Assembly: GCA_047967505.1 (NCBI GenBank)
Contig: CM106538.1
Length of the DNA stretch: 64,000 nt
Reading direction: 5' to 3' (one strand)
DNA from: Dipteris shenzhenensis
Lineage: Eukaryota; Polypodiophyta; Polypodiopsida; Gleicheniales
In this document: positions 45,581 to 58,048 of the stretch, piece by piece
How the letters are laid out: each line of letters begins with the position of its first letter
How positions within the stretch are numbered: the first letter of the stretch is position 1
The notes under the pieces: model-generated
Databases searched by the model: none
Seen by the model: the letters and a program-made list of their open reading frames with translations, nothing else
What the model was told of the DNA's origin: nothing
Made by a program: the position numbers and the translations under genes

Positions 45581-47142
45581 CTAATGTTAAATTATCAATC
45601 GTCATTAATCGCAATAATCTTTGAAAACACGTTTGTTTATCATTCTTTTTTGTGCCTCTAATGTCCATGATATTACCAAAATAACGGAGTCCAATCTTTC
45701 AAAAGAACATTTGAGTAGTTCACTTACTTGGGATCGCTCTTAAATGGCAAAATGAAACAAGCACGTGCCACAAACCTATGTAGCCATGCAAGATCAATCT
45801 ATTGCACGTAAAATACTCCTAGCTTTATTGCTTTTTATAAATTGGAATAAAAAGCAAAGAATAAAAGGTTTCAAACAATGTAAGTGACTTTGGAAAAGTT
45901 AGAGAATGAACACTCAAACAAAAAGCTAGTCATTTGGTTTGCTAGACCAATGTGTACTAGAGCTTTTTTAATTGGCAAAGAACATCCTTGCTTGGAAAAG
46001 CAAGTTTACTACCAATAATGATGATTATCCTATGGTCTTGAATGTAAGGAAGAAAAACCAAAATACATAGGAAAATGGCATGCCTATTCAAGGAAACTAT
46101 ACAATAGATCCTAAGGCTAACATGGATAACCTATAGGATGAAATGAATTTGTTTAAAGGAAAGAGAGAGGGAGAGGGATAGAGAAGGGGGGGGGGGGGGG
46201 AAGGTAAGGGGGTGGTTATGGGTCTAATTAGCATTGCTCAAAGAGATCAAAATTATTGAAGGATAAGGAAACTCACATACATCAAAATTGAAAACCCATA
46301 GAATCTTTTTAGATCCAACCTAACATGTAGCACTCAATTAACTAAACAAAATCAACTAGAGCTAAAACTAGAGGTCACATGACATAGTCGTCAAATAGCA
46401 AGCATTCATAATGTTATCAGGAAAGGTTGAAAAGCTGGGAGAGCAACAGAGGTGAGTTGTCCATTGTGGAAAGGTAGCATACATCAAGAATTTTATAATT
46501 AAAATCACGAATAGTTGCCTAATCACTGTACCATGCAAACACGAAAGTCTTCATCCAACCAATGATCCATAATTAGACCCCCCAATTCTAACAATGACGC
46601 GCCTTTTAAAATCAAGAAGAATGGTAAAACATCTTACGTTGGAGACATGTGGTGTATCTCACAAGGAAAGCCCACGTTAGACTATCTTAGAAGTCTTCTA
46701 GGAGCACTACTAAAAAATGGAAAACCATAACGATGACTTATCCTAGAATAACCATCAATGCTAACCTTTTTCTGGCTGCAATTTGCAGTTGTCCTTACAA
46801 ACATGTGGCTTCAAGTCACACATAGCCCTCCAGAATTTAACTGTTATGAATAAAAGAATTCATAAATATCAAGAGAACACTTCATCTCAGAAGTATGGAG
46901 CTCTTCTGTGGATTTTCAAAGCTGCCTAAATCTTACGGGCAGCTAGTCTCCAAGTTTGGAGACGTAAGTACAGAAACATTAGCCAGGTCATACTGTAACT
47001 GTGACTCTTGCTATTCGACCATTGAGATATAGATCTTTCTGTGTCTCGAATTGGGGCAAGTAGCCTCATAATCTTCTTCTATGAAGGTCAATACACATTT
47101 CCGGCTTGCTTTGCGTTCAATTATCCCGTGTCAATGTGGTTT
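45581..47142. other. 3' flank of the EXS gene and unassigned DNA
   Basis: The part nearest 47142 should contain the 3' untranslated region of the minus-strand EXS gene. A poly-G run (about 13 G) lies at 46188-46200. No other gene was recognised. Confidence 0.35.
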
Positions 47143-50100
47143 TCACACGTTATGCTCAAGAGATGTAAGTAGCGAGTCAACCTCCTTTGATACATCCTTA
47201 GAAGAAAGCTGTGAGCTAACACGCATAGTCATTTTGTTCCATTCACTTTCTACTCGAAAGAAAATCCACTGGAATCTGCGAAGCATCTCAAGAGCGGTCA
47301 TTAAGAACACTGTGATGTAATTATGCCTCAAATGAGCCGAGAGTTTGTAGGTCCATACACAACGAAGCAGTAGATTGCTCCCAATCGCAACATAGTAAAC
47401 CTGACATTATGTCAAAGAACCACAAGAAAAGTAAAATATACTAATATAACTATTACCCTATCCAAGCGCACCTAGAGGATCATGCATGTGTTCATGGAAG
47501 GCTGGGAGATTAAGCTTTTCCTCATTCCTCACAAGTCAATTAATTTGTTACCACTTGGCATTCCTCTTCCCTTAATACAAGAAAACAGCATCACATAACA
47601 AAGAGTTCACCAGTTTGCATAAAGAGTCTGGACGTATGAGTTTCTCGTGCATCTCTTAAGACAATTACAAATTAATACTTCAGCAGTAGAAATCCTCCAT
47701 TCATGAATGAATTGCTTAAATATTACAGAATACATGGATGAAAAGAAGCATACCCAGTGAGGACTGTAGAGCAGATTTGACCTCAGGAGTGGATGTTTGG
47801 TATTATAACTCCCTGACAAAAAGCTAAATAACATGGCACCACAACAGTAAGCATCTACCAGAATATTGGCTGTTCAAAAAGCATCGAACTGGATATTGGT
47901 AATGACGGGGTACAGAAAATAGGTGATTGCAAAATACACAAACCTCAGATCCCAATCACGTGTTATATCCCAGTAGAAAGAAAAGCATGAGTTGATCAGA
48001 CCAGAAAACAACCAAAGCGGCCTGTACAATCCTTCCCAAAGCTCAGTCACAACGTGATACTTAAGAGCTGACAATAGGATGACAGGAAATGCTGTTGCAT
48101 ACTTCAAAGCTGCAAACATGCCCAAACAAGCCAGAAAGAGATTTAAATTCAGTGGTAATTTGCCTTTGCACTACTAGGAGTGACAGAATACAACTCTAAA
48201 CAAATCCATTTGTTCAAAAAGATGTCTAAAAAAGACAGCTGCAGTAAAAACCAAAGAACCCCTGAATCTGATAAAGATGATTTGAAGATACTACATCAGC
48301 CCCACACTCTTGTTTTGTAGCTCAAAATAAGTTCTTATCAAGACAGAAGACATTGACCACAAAAACAAATCCTTGACTGACACATCTCATAGAGATTTGT
48401 AACTTTATCTGAGTAAAACCTAGCTTCACTTTACAAGCTGTCTTTCAATCACCCCACCTTTATGCACGCCTCCACCCTTATGTATTCAATATCACTATCT
48501 TACTAGGTGTCCTTGTACTGTCCGAAACTCCTTCAACTGACCATTGGCAAGTTGCATAGCTATTCACATAGCAATACATCGAAACTGGGTTGCATAATCC
48601 TTGCTCTGCTTCTTCCTGTTTAGGCAGGCAGCATTGTGCCATCACGTGAAAACAGGAAGAGTCTCCCAAGAAGCCCGTTCTATCAGGTGTAATTGTGTAA
48701 GTGCTTTTCAATTACATCACTATTGAGCATATTGCCATGCCTTGGCCAGGTAAAATACTCAGGTCAGACTTGTTTTTGGACAGCTTCATGTCTACACCAA
48801 ACAAGCTAAAAAACAAGTACTACCCCGGCGGCGCTCCTCTTCACGATATTGCCACGTAAGGTTTGCTCAGCCTTTCCTTATGATGATCTGAAGGACAGTG
48901 GGAGTAAAAATTGCATATCATAGGTGACATCGCGCTTTGTTGCTTGGCATTCAGGCAAATAGCAAAGTCGTGTGAATCCAACCATGAATATCTGTTTTGT
49001 CTTGTCCATGCATTGCGTGAGATAGGTGAGCTTCATTAGCTACCTTGCTGGAGTTCTGCAATATCTAATTGTTTAGGCGTTTAGAACTCAAGGAATCGCA
49101 ATTAATCTCAATGTATCCGTCTAATGAATCCTCCAAGCAGGTCATGAAGATGCTCATGTTATCAAATTAGCAAATGCAGTGAGGATGATACTTAAGGGGT
49201 CTCAAACAAGTGCTAGTTGCGGGAATTTTTATCAGAGTACAGTCCTCCTGTTCCAGCTGGAAAAGATGAACTACCGAGAGCTTCTACAAATCACATACCA
49301 CCTGATGTGTTGCTGTTGAGTGGCCTTAGTCACGTGTCTGCTGCCCAATGCTACGGCCCTCATTCGCAGTCTATGCAAACAAAATTCTTGCACTCACAGG
49401 ATTCCTCCATCTATATCGATTCTGCAGCTCTGCCATAAATCATTACAATAAGCGATCGTTTTCTAGAGCTTTGGATCATTGCATTTGTTCGCAGACTTTG
49501 CAGTTATACAACAAATCACAAGACTATAGTTCTCTTCGCATTGAAAGAAGATGGATTTAGCATATGTCCTTGAGACGTACACCAGCCTCACCTCAGCCGC
49601 TGCTGAGCCGTGGCGCAGTTCAGCAATCTTTCCCATCACATTGAGATATTGGAAACTTGTTTGGCACTTTGTCGACTTTGAGTGGAGTGGGGAAGTGAAC
49701 GAGGGTACATATGGAGCGTAGAATTTCCACAAGAAATGCCTGCACTTGAAATTTGCAGTAAGTGAAGCGTGATAAAGAACTTGGAATGGAAATTGTAGAA
49801 CGCTTCTGATGAAGGTGATGAAACTGCAGAGCAAGATCGGCAAACTTCGTCACTACGAACGCTGTTTTCCACTCTATATAGCTTGCTAGACGACTGGAAA
49901 TTTTATGCTGCAACACCAGTCTGAAAGAGCCGCCATCCACATAGTTCTTAGCATCATGCACTGCGCCTCGGGAATTGTCTCGAAAGGCTTGGTTATTGTG
50001 AGGTGAGCCAAGGTTGACCTTTGTTATAGCATAGGATCAACCCACAGTGACAAAATACAATTTAAGCTCAATGCAAACATTGGCATGGTTGATGGTCAGT

Positions 50101-52648
50101 CCTCCTACGCTTGAGAAACGTCCTTCCACAGCCTTTTGTGATTGGTTGGCACCTTCTATTTATCCCCTCATTTGAACGGTATAGAAGAGACGACTGGTAG
50201 CTTAAGGCGTAAAGATCCCAAAGATCTCCAGATTTTAGGCGAAAATGAAGACATGCCAGTCTTCATCTTGCTTTAATGGTGTTTGAAGTCTATCAACGCA
50301 ACTCTGCCAGTCTTCTTCATGCTCCAAGAACACATGCACCTTCGGGACAATCTACTCATCATAAGTCACCAATTTTGAATTTGCATAGTCGCCTCTTTGT
50401 TTGCAAATCAATCTCTTCAAGGTTACTTCACAGATTCTGAGTTTGCATACCACTTCTTCAAGGTTACTACAAGCTCTTGGAAGTGAGCCGCCATTCTTGT
50501 TCATGCTCCAAGAACACATGCGCCTTCGGGATCAGCTACTTGGAAAGTAATGGATCCTTGCTATCCTCTGGCTTTGAAGTGTGCACTATTGGTTTGGGGC
50601 TTCTCGTCTTATGTATAATTTCATGCTTTCCAAGATGTAGAGCATATTGACAAGATGGGGAAAGCCTCCTATATCTATTTTGTTGACGTCCATTTTGCCC
50701 AAAATCACATAATTTCATGTACCTCTCCAAGGGTTATATGCTACATGCAAGGTGATATGTGCAAAATGTAAATTCCTATGTGTTGTGCATATACTATGAA
50801 TGCAAATTACTATGTGGGGAATGCAACTTGCTATAAACCCAAGGAAGGGCACGTTCCTTGGTCTTATAATTTTTGGAGAGGAAGCGTGCCAACTTTGTTG
50901 GAAATAGAGGATAGAATCACTCACACCTCACACTCCCAATCGCAGCTCAAATAACACTCAAAGAGAAGGGGAGAGAAAAATAGCAAAACTCTGATATATT
51001 CTTCCACAACAGTGGGCTGACAAAAGTTCAAGAGGTGAGCATACAAAACAGCAAAGAGATGCTGTACCAATATCTGAAGCTACTTCTCTCCCTGCGCGCT
51101 TGCCTGTGCAAGGCTGGTCTGTGTAGATGATGAGGAATGAGGGGGTGGGGTCTTTTTTTAGGCCCATTGCCAGGCTCTAAAAACCGACCAGCAGGGGGTC
51201 GGCCCCCTGCTGCAGCACCGACCTGTTGGGCTCCACCACCGACCAGGCTGGTCGGCCACTTGGAGGCTGATCTGGCCGGCTTGGACCAGGCCTATATAAA
51301 GGCCCATGTACCCAGCACATGGGCTGCTGATGCAGTCCACAGGCCCTGCCATTTGCTGCTCTAGGAGGCGCCTTTGTTGCTGCGCCATGTCTGCCCGCAG
51401 CGTGGGTTCCAGGCCAGGTGGGTCCTCTTGCTTTCCCCCAGCCCCCTATAGTCTCCTGCCCCCTTGTCCCCTCAAATCGGGGGCTCACAGGTGGGGCAGT
51501 GACATTCTAACAAACTCTCCCCCCACGCAAATGTGTGGTTATGTGCTAATGAGTGCAAAATACTTTTCAAATATCTAACACAACATCTATTCTCGTTTTC
51601 AATATTCAATTTCAAGCTCAATTTCAAAAAGTCCTTTATGCTGAATATAACAGTTGTACAAATCTTATAACCAAAGAACATAATGAAATCTTCTTTCTCA
51701 ATACAGCTGCCTGCCCGGATCTAGTTTGCAACACCTTTAAGGCCAAGATGTCGCATTCACCAAAATTCAAGGGTGGGAATACAGGCTCCCCTTAAGTTCT
51801 GTTCTTCACACTACGCAAACTCATAATTATAGTATTGCCACTGTCTGACCATTCTTCCCCCTGGGCATGCTCACTATATAAGACGCCAAGGTGCCTATGA
51901 GTGAGACTGGTACACGATACATACTGGACATAGAATTATTTTTTCTCCATAGCTTTCAGAATGCACATACATTCCTCCATCCAAATTTACAGAGAGAGTT
52001 ATCTCAGGATCACTCACGAACCATTCAAGGAATTTATGAGTGTCTCTCATTTCTCTGTACTTGGATCTATGAGTGTCTCTCATTTCTTCCTACTTTGATC
52101 CTCTCCTATGCCCTGCAACCCATCTCCTTCCTCACTCCCCCTACTTTACTCTACCTCCTGCAGGCTGCAAACCTTCTACTCTCTCTGCTACTCTCATCTA
52201 CCCCTGCATCCCTTCTATTCACATACTTCCCCTAATCTGTCAACTCAGGTCTGTTCTTGAAACTTACTCCAAATCTAGATAAAAGTGGAGAACAAAAATC
52301 CTAAAACTCTCCACAATAACAACTGCTTGATTGGTTTTGCTGAGCTGAGCAGAACAGCCGTTGGTTAATGCATCGAAGGTGACTTGGATATTTGGATATC
52401 ATATTTGAAACAGCCTTGTACGTAGCCATAGATTGCTCCATCTTGAACATGTGTTATTAATGATTAATGCAGAGTGTTACGGAGAAAGGCCTCTTACCAT
52501 TAAAGATGCAGCTTCTGTCTTTCGTGTCACTATACTGCCGAAGGCATTGAAAAAAACGGCACAAGTAAGGAAGGGCTAAAATGCAAGGGATCCAAATAGA
52601 ATGGCTTCCGCATGTAGACTCAGGTTCAAACCATGACAAAGTAGCAAC
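47143..52648 (-). CDS. EXS-domain (ERD1/XPR1/SYG1 family) membrane protein, last four exons
   Basis: Exons in gene order: 52648-52498, 48109-47944, 47808-47754, 47400-47143. Introns are 4388, 135 and 353 bp, with GT donors (GTAAGAGG, GTTTGTG, GTATGC) and AG acceptors (CAG, GAG, CAG). Phases 1, 2 and 0 match across all junctions, giving 209 residues plus stop TGA at 47145-47143. The product runs VATLSWFEPESTCGSHS, RFFQCLRQYSDTKDRS, LKYATAFPVILLSALKYHV, RPLWLFSGLINSCFSFYWD, ITRDWDL, HPLLRSNLLYSPHW, VYYVAIGSNLLLRC, WTYKLSAHLRHNYITVF, ALEMLRRFQWIFFRVESEWN and ends LEHNV. These are hallmarks of the EXS domain (Pfam EXS): 'R..QC.R.Y', 'YW D...DW.L', 'R.FQW...R.E.EW'. The family includes the yeast Erd1 and Syg1 proteins and the animal phosphate exporter XPR1; the close match by memory is to plant EXS-only proteins lacking an SPX domain, probably in Golgi or another endomembrane with a role in phosphate movement (inference). 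No stop or frameshift is present. The 5' exons were not found up to the window edge. Confidence 0.9.
48110..50895. other. Part of the 4.4-kb intron of the EXS gene
   Basis: Intron DNA between the exons at 47944-48109 and 52498-52648. Between 49460 and 49960 all three minus frames have 80-125-codon open stretches, and a plus-strand frame from ATG 49550 gives a 56-residue peptide (starts MDLAYVLETYTS, ends NEGTYGA). None matches a family I know, and the mutual overlap argues for chance. Short near-repeats such as CATGCTCCAAGAACACATGC occur near 50320 and 50500. Confidence 0.5.
50896..51512 (+). mobile_element. Solo LTR, GC-rich, inside the EXS intron
   Basis: 617 bp with TGTTGGAA at the left end and TTCTAACA at the right, forming the short terminal inverted repeat of an LTR. 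AACTT precedes (50891-50895) and AACTC follows (51513-51517), a 5-bp target duplication with one change. A CCTATATAAAGG box at 51291-51302 gives the plus orientation. The U3 part is strikingly GC-rich and holds two perfect hairpins: GCAGGGGG-TCGG-CCCCCTGC (51191-51210) and CCGACCAG-G-CTGGTCGG (51239-51255). No interior or second LTR is present, so it arose by LTR-LTR recombination. The parent family is not identifiable. Confidence 0.8.
51293..51300 (+). promoter_or_regulatory. TATA box of the solo LTR
   Basis: TATATAAA, placed about 400 bp into the LTR as expected at the end of U3. Confidence 0.6.
51513..52497. other. Remainder of the EXS intron
   Basis: CT-rich around 52080-52210 (short open frames there are compositional). 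A ~25-bp piece, ATGAGTGTCTCTCATTTCT, is tandemly repeated at about 52038 and 52070. No gene seen. Confidence 0.4.
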
Positions 52649-54300
52649 CTGTTTACACCCATTCAAAATTAAAAATTGAAGAAAAGAACAACATAGTCGA
52701 GTGTTATAGAACATACAAATATACATTTATTTAAAAAGGTTAAAGATGAACAATTAGAAGAAATGTACTTTTTGAAAGGTAAACACAAATTTCTTGCTTG
52801 CTCTAAGAGAAGCCGACACCTTCTCATGCTGCTCATGTTCAGACTCAGGCTTCTTCATAGAGCAATTTTAAGTGAAAGAAAGGCCACACCGCATCTTTCC
52901 AGACCTAAAAATTTGAAGCTCATAACAATCAACCAAAACTGGAAATGAAGTCCTGGTTATAAGCCCCCTATCAGATTCTCCTCTATTCCCTCCCACATAT
53001 CAGCCAAAAATCTTCCGTTTTTAACCTAGCTGTTCACGAGCAACAAGGGATAGAGTACGAGGCTAGCTAAAAAAAAGAAAGGCATACAAACGGACCTCAT
53101 GTGTCATTTAAGAAAAATTGGACAGGTTTGACTGACACCTAAAACAATTCCCTTTCCTTCTTAATTAACGTCCACTTCTTTCCGTGCCAAAAGATTTCCT
53201 AAACCAGGACGGCAGATTTATTCAGCAAACGACAATATTTTACCCAGTATCCTAGGATAATGCATTTCTATTTCAATTCCAGCATCCCTGCAATTAAGAT
53301 GCCTAGCAGAAGCAAATGCATCAAGGTATTGTTGAAGTTGTTGCATGGTAAAAATTATCCCTAGGAGATACCTTGGCTAAAGGCTGACAAGTCCGTTTCT
53401 TAGATTTTGAAAGCCGACTTTTCCATTCATGCACTTTTAACACGACAGCTGAAATTCAAACTTACCCCGCAGCTATCCTCCTGTTCAAGTAAATTAAATT
53501 ATAGGAAGCAAACACAACAACTCCAGTGAGTCATTATAAAAATGCAAGATATGGCCTTTGTCGAAGGTGGTTAAGGAGCAAGGAGGAATGGTGGAAACGG
53601 AGCTACATCTCAAACATCATCCCACACACCAACCAATATGGCAACACTGAATCATAATCTAAGCATTCGACAGCTTAAAAAGAGCTTGCAGAGCTTGCCT
53701 AGGAGGCCACCTAATACAACAAAGAGATGAATACAAGACAACTCGCAAACTTCAGGTGACATTATGATCAAAAATATTATAATGGTGAAAGAGATAACCT
53801 AGCCAGGCCTTCTGGATACGTACTCTAGTGTCCATCATGGTATTTAGTACTTGAGCTCATTTAGATCTACGATAACTTTGCTTGAAATGAAAATATTGGC
53901 CAAAAAGAAGCATGCCACCTAAATGTACCCAAAGGGCCTTCAAAGGCCTCGCAATTAAGCCTTCTCAAAAAGCCAAGAAGATAAGAGTAGATCTTTTTAG
54001 GCAATGCTTACCTCCACAAGACTCAAACAAGATTCTACCACTCGACCGGAAGTGTCATAGAAATAATGTTTTTAGTCCCCCCCACACTAAGAAGCTTGAA
54101 GCATCAAGTTCTCAACTCAAAGCAATCTCATGACTAGAAAATTATCCCACACTAGTTTCCTTCAACAAACACTTGAGCCATTACAAGATTTTCAAAAACA
54201 AGAGTATTTCTCATTATTTTGCACATAGTTCACGTCTCAACTCAAAATCTCATGACTAGAAAAATGAAAACGAGGGAAACAAATTATCCCACAAATTGCT
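52649..54300. other. Probable further intron of the EXS gene; no exon found
   Basis: Lies just upstream of the exon that begins with VATLSWFE (acceptor GTAAACAG). I searched the minus strand by eye for the preceding conserved block of the family and did not find it. No other gene was recognised. Confidence 0.4.
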
Positions 54301-54326
54301 TGTTTCAACAATCACCTGAGCCATAA

Positions 54327-54374
<48 letters not shown>

Positions 54375-54393
54375 ACAATCACCTGAGCCATAA

Positions 54394-54453
<60 letters not shown>

Positions 54454-54591
54454 GCAGGCACGCAGACATAGGCACATGCAAACGCACATCCATCTATCTA
54501 TGTATCTATGTCTACATCTACCTAGATAGATAGACAGATGGATATGCATGTGCATCTGCCTGTGTTTGTGTGTGTGTGTGTGTGTGTGTGA
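54301..54591. repeat. (CT)n, (CA)n, (CTAT)n and (TG)n microsatellite cluster
   Basis: Two copies of a CAATCACCTGAGCCATAACAT piece each lead into long (CT)n tracts (54330-54373 and 54395-54434). Then come (CA)n, a unique-looking stretch (ATAGGCACATGCAAACGCAC), (CTAT)n/(TAGA)n, and (TG)n ending at about 54591. The segment from about 54430 to 54591 recurs at about 57895-58048. Confidence 0.9.
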
Positions 54592-57500
54592 TGATGAATA
54601 TACATGTCAGATGTGGACTGATTATTCACAACAATTATATGATCACACTCCACTTTGGCTTTCTTTTGGTATCCCTCTGGATGACTTGCAGCTCTCTTTA
54701 GTCAGAAATTTACAGGTCAATCAATTATATCTTTCTCATGAAAAATTTCAGCATATGATCAAACTGGCTTGCAGGCCATTGCTATCCCATGCTCAGGAGG
54801 ATCTGGACTTTGCATGGACCTCTTTCATACATCGTATTCAAAATGTCATTAAGGAATATTGAAGATGGTACATGGCAGAAACCAGACAGCATATCCAGTG
54901 GGCAAAATCATACAAGCAGTATTTGGTACAGATTAGTCATCAAAGATCTCTATCTGCTTCTGAGCAGCATTTATTGTCTTATGCTTCTTCCATAATTGAT
55001 GCCAATGATAAACGCAAGCTGTCCAAATGGCAGATCAAGGCCAGAGTTAAACCTATGCTAGATAAGGGCTGTTCCTCTAAATCTTTTTTTCGGAACTTAC
55101 ATGCACATAGACAAAGCCAATCTATCATGAGGGTCAGGAAATCAGACGGTCTTTGGACCCAATCTCTCTCTCGACTAGAAAAACAATGTTTGGATCATTT
55201 TCAGCTTCTTTTTTCTCAGCCATCTTCTTCTACACCTCAGGTTGCATTGGCTCGTAACAGATTTACTGAGCTTGTTTCTCCTATTGTCTCCTTGCAAAAA
55301 GCCTCAATGATGGAAATGTCTTTTTCAGATGATGAATTGGATGAAGCCCTTAAGCTTTTGGGTAAACATAAATCCCCTGGCTGGGATGGTCTGACGGTTG
55401 AATTTTTTGAAGCCTTTTGGCCTGAATTGAAGGGTCCAATTCTGCAGTTTATTAATGTAGCCTGGCAGCACAACATCTTCCCTCAGCTTGGAAGCATGGT
55501 CTGGTTAAGCTTGTGCCCAAAAAACCTCTATGTGAGACTATGGATGACTGGAGGCCCATCACTTTGATGCCGGTCATATACAAACTGATTGCCAAAATGT
55601 TGGTACACCGGATGAAGGATATCCTTCATGATGGACTTCATCCCAGGCAATATGGTTTTGTTCCAAGACGGCACATACATGACAATATCTCTAACACTCT
55701 CATCGCAATGGAATATGCAAAATATTCAGATCAAGATGTGTTGGTCATGCAGGTGGATGTGGCGAAGGCATTTGATACAGTACAGTGGGATTATGTCTCT
55801 CAAATCATATTAAAACTTGGTTTTGGGCCAAAGCTAGTTACTGTCATTTATTAGCTTTACTCAAATTCCACTGCACAATGCTTTATAGGGAATCATTTGT
55901 CTGAGTCTTGGACTCTCGAACGTTCAGTTCGACAGGGATGCCCTCTCAGTGCTTTGCTTTATGCCATCGCTTCACATCCTTTGCTTCTTTATATGGATCA
56001 CATGGTTGATACTGGACAGCTAGAGGGGCTTCAGATTTCTGGTTCACGACCTTTCATTGCACAGGCCTATGCAGATGATTCATTCTTCATGCCAAAGAAC
56101 AGTCCATTGGAGATTTGCCTCTTGATGGATACCCTTTCAGATTTTGGGTTGGCAACTGGTCTTAAAATTAATTTTCAGAAATCAAAACTCCTGCCTCTCA
56201 AGCATTGTGATTGGCATGCTATCCTGTGGCCAGGCCAGATTATTCATCCGGAAAACATAGTAAGACATTTGGGCTATCCTATTGGCTGGAAAATCAACAA
56301 TAAGCAACAAATGTCGTGGGTGTCAAACAAAATTCAGGACAAATTAGAATATTGGAAGATCTCCACATGGCCTCTGCATGTACGGCTTCAAATTGTCCAG
56401 TCTATTGTTCTAGCTTATGTCCAATTCTACCTTCCTCTATTACATTGGTCATCTCGAGATCTCACATCTTTTATGTCTCAAGCCATGGAGATTTTTTGGA
56501 AAACTAAGCTTCATAAAAAAGCTTTACGGTTGCTCAAAATGGACTTGCTTTGCTCACCAAGAATGCATGGTGGTTTGAATATAATAAACATCAAATATCA
56601 TGTGTTGGCAAGAAAGATCACTATGCTCAAGACATTTTTTCAACAAGAGCAGCCTTGGTCTATCATGCTGGCAATTTTGTGTGGTCAGATGAGCACAAAT
56701 GCTTATGGACATTGGCTAGTTGATCCATCGGAAGTAGTACTTGGAAAATTTCAAGGTAAAATCCCTGGTTGTTCATTTTCTAATTCCTTGATTCAGGACT
56801 GGAAGCAAGTACTCTCTCACATCAAATGGTCTCCTCATCCTGCTTCTATAGCTTCTTCACTCGAATTGGAAAGTATTCATTGGAGTGCTGTGTTTTCCTC
56901 TCCCCTTGCTGTTCAACAACCCATCAGAGCTTACAATCTTATGAAATTGGGTATCCGGTTCATTGATGACGTGGTAGATATGCAAGGAAATCTTCTCACT
57001 TTTCCAGTAGCATGTCGACAATACAATCTGGGGATGCATCATAGACCTATTTGGAAAGCTATTGCTGATCTCCTACTCCCTCTGGTTCCGATTCCGACAT
57101 TGAATGTCAGAGACGGGCTTCAAGATTGGCACCTTCAGTCTTCAAGTCCAAGCATATCCTCTAGGCCTTTGCAGTTATTGACTTCTATAGCTTATCGAAT
57201 GATATTACCTCCTCCCTGGATTGCCCATCATGCTAATTCTCTATGGCATCTGAACAAATCATTAGCCTGGTGGAAAGGAAAATTGCAATTGATACGGAAG
57301 TTGAAAATGCCATTGAAGCAACGACTCTTTCTATGGAGATGTATTGTTAGTATTCTACCAGTGGGAGTGAAATTGGCTCAAAGACCGATAGCTTCACCTC
57401 TTTGTCCAAGATGTCACCTTACATCTGAGAGTATTCCGCATTTATTGTGGTTTTGTTCATATTCCAGAGACCTTCTAGACAGAATCTCCTATTTCTTATC

Positions 57501-57771
57501 TCTCAAATTTCCAGCACACAGGTTCTACAGGTTTTTCTAGATGTATGGCAAACTATCAGCTTCTTTGTCACAGTATTCTCTCTTCTTCCACTGGATCAGA
57601 TACTGGGCCTTATGGACCCTCTGGCTGCAGCGCAATCAAGCATTTCTGAATTCTCCCCTTCAGCATCCTTATGAGTTCTTCAGAGCCTCATTACGGCAGT
57701 CTTTATACGATGCCTTACATGAGGAAGATTTGGATGTTTCTTGTATTCAACTTTTCTTTTACTGCTTCTGA
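54592..57771 (+). pseudogene. LINE A ORF2: reverse transcriptase + zf-RVT, four lesions
   Basis: Reads DDEYTCQMWTDYSQQ (end of the endonuclease), then a linker, then the RT: GKHKSPGWDGLTVEFFEAFW, DDWRPITLMPVIYKLIAKM, YGFVPRRHIHDNI, VMQVDVAKAFDTVQWDYV (motif A Asp present), RQGCPLSALLYAIA, AYADDSFF (catalytic Asp pair near 56068) and GLKINFQKSK. The C-terminal part has a zf-RVT block (LKQRLFLWRCIVSILPVGV, CPRCHLTSESIPHLLWFC) and ends FRASLRQSLYDALHEEDL. Lesions: TGA at 54860-54862, loss of one base near 55488, TAG at 55852-55854 and TAG at 57538-57540. All RT catalytic residues survive, so this copy decayed late. Confidence 0.92.
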
Positions 57772-57866
57772 TGAATAGGGCTTTAGCTCTCTTTTGAGCA
57801 CTGCCCGGATGTAAATGAATGTTTCATAATATAAGTATCTTGGTTTCACCCAAAAAAAAAAAAAAA
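54592..57866 (+). mobile_element. LINE copy A (L1-type), 5' truncated
   Basis: A 3.3-kb plus-strand element that begins abruptly at a (TG)n tract and ends in a 15-A tail (57852-57866). It carries the ORF2 reverse transcriptase and C-terminal zinc-binding region but lacks ORF1 and nearly all of the endonuclease. The tail is followed by (GT)n and then by a second copy of the microsatellite segment that precedes the element. Confidence 0.92.
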
Positions 57867-58048
57867 GTGTGTGTGTGTGTGTGTGCATTCCTCCCTCTCT
57901 CTCACACACACACACGCAACACAGACATAGGCACATGCAAACGCACATCCATCTATCTATGTATCTCTGTCTATATCTATCTATCTAGATAGATAGATGG
58001 ATATGCATGTGCATCTGCCTGTGTTTGTGTGTGTGTGTGTGTGTGTGT
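57867..58048. repeat. (GT)n / (CT)n / (CA)n / (CTAT)n / (TG)n cluster, duplicate of 54430-54591
   Basis: After (GT)n and CATTCCTCCCTCTCTCTC comes a segment nearly identical to that before LINE A: CACACACACGC..ACAGACATAGGCACATG, CAAACGCACATCCATCTATC, TGCATGTGCATCTGCCTGTG and (TG)n ending at 58048. Confidence 0.9.

Noticed and set aside
47081-47320. 79-codon plus-strand frame
   Set aside because: Antisense shadow of the last EXS exon.
49463-49961. Minus-strand open frames of 78-126 codons
   Set aside because: All three frames are open over the same interval inside the EXS intron, and none resembles a known protein.
51137-51578. GC-rich open frames of 75-103 codons on both strands
   Set aside because: They fall within the solo LTR and reflect its base composition.
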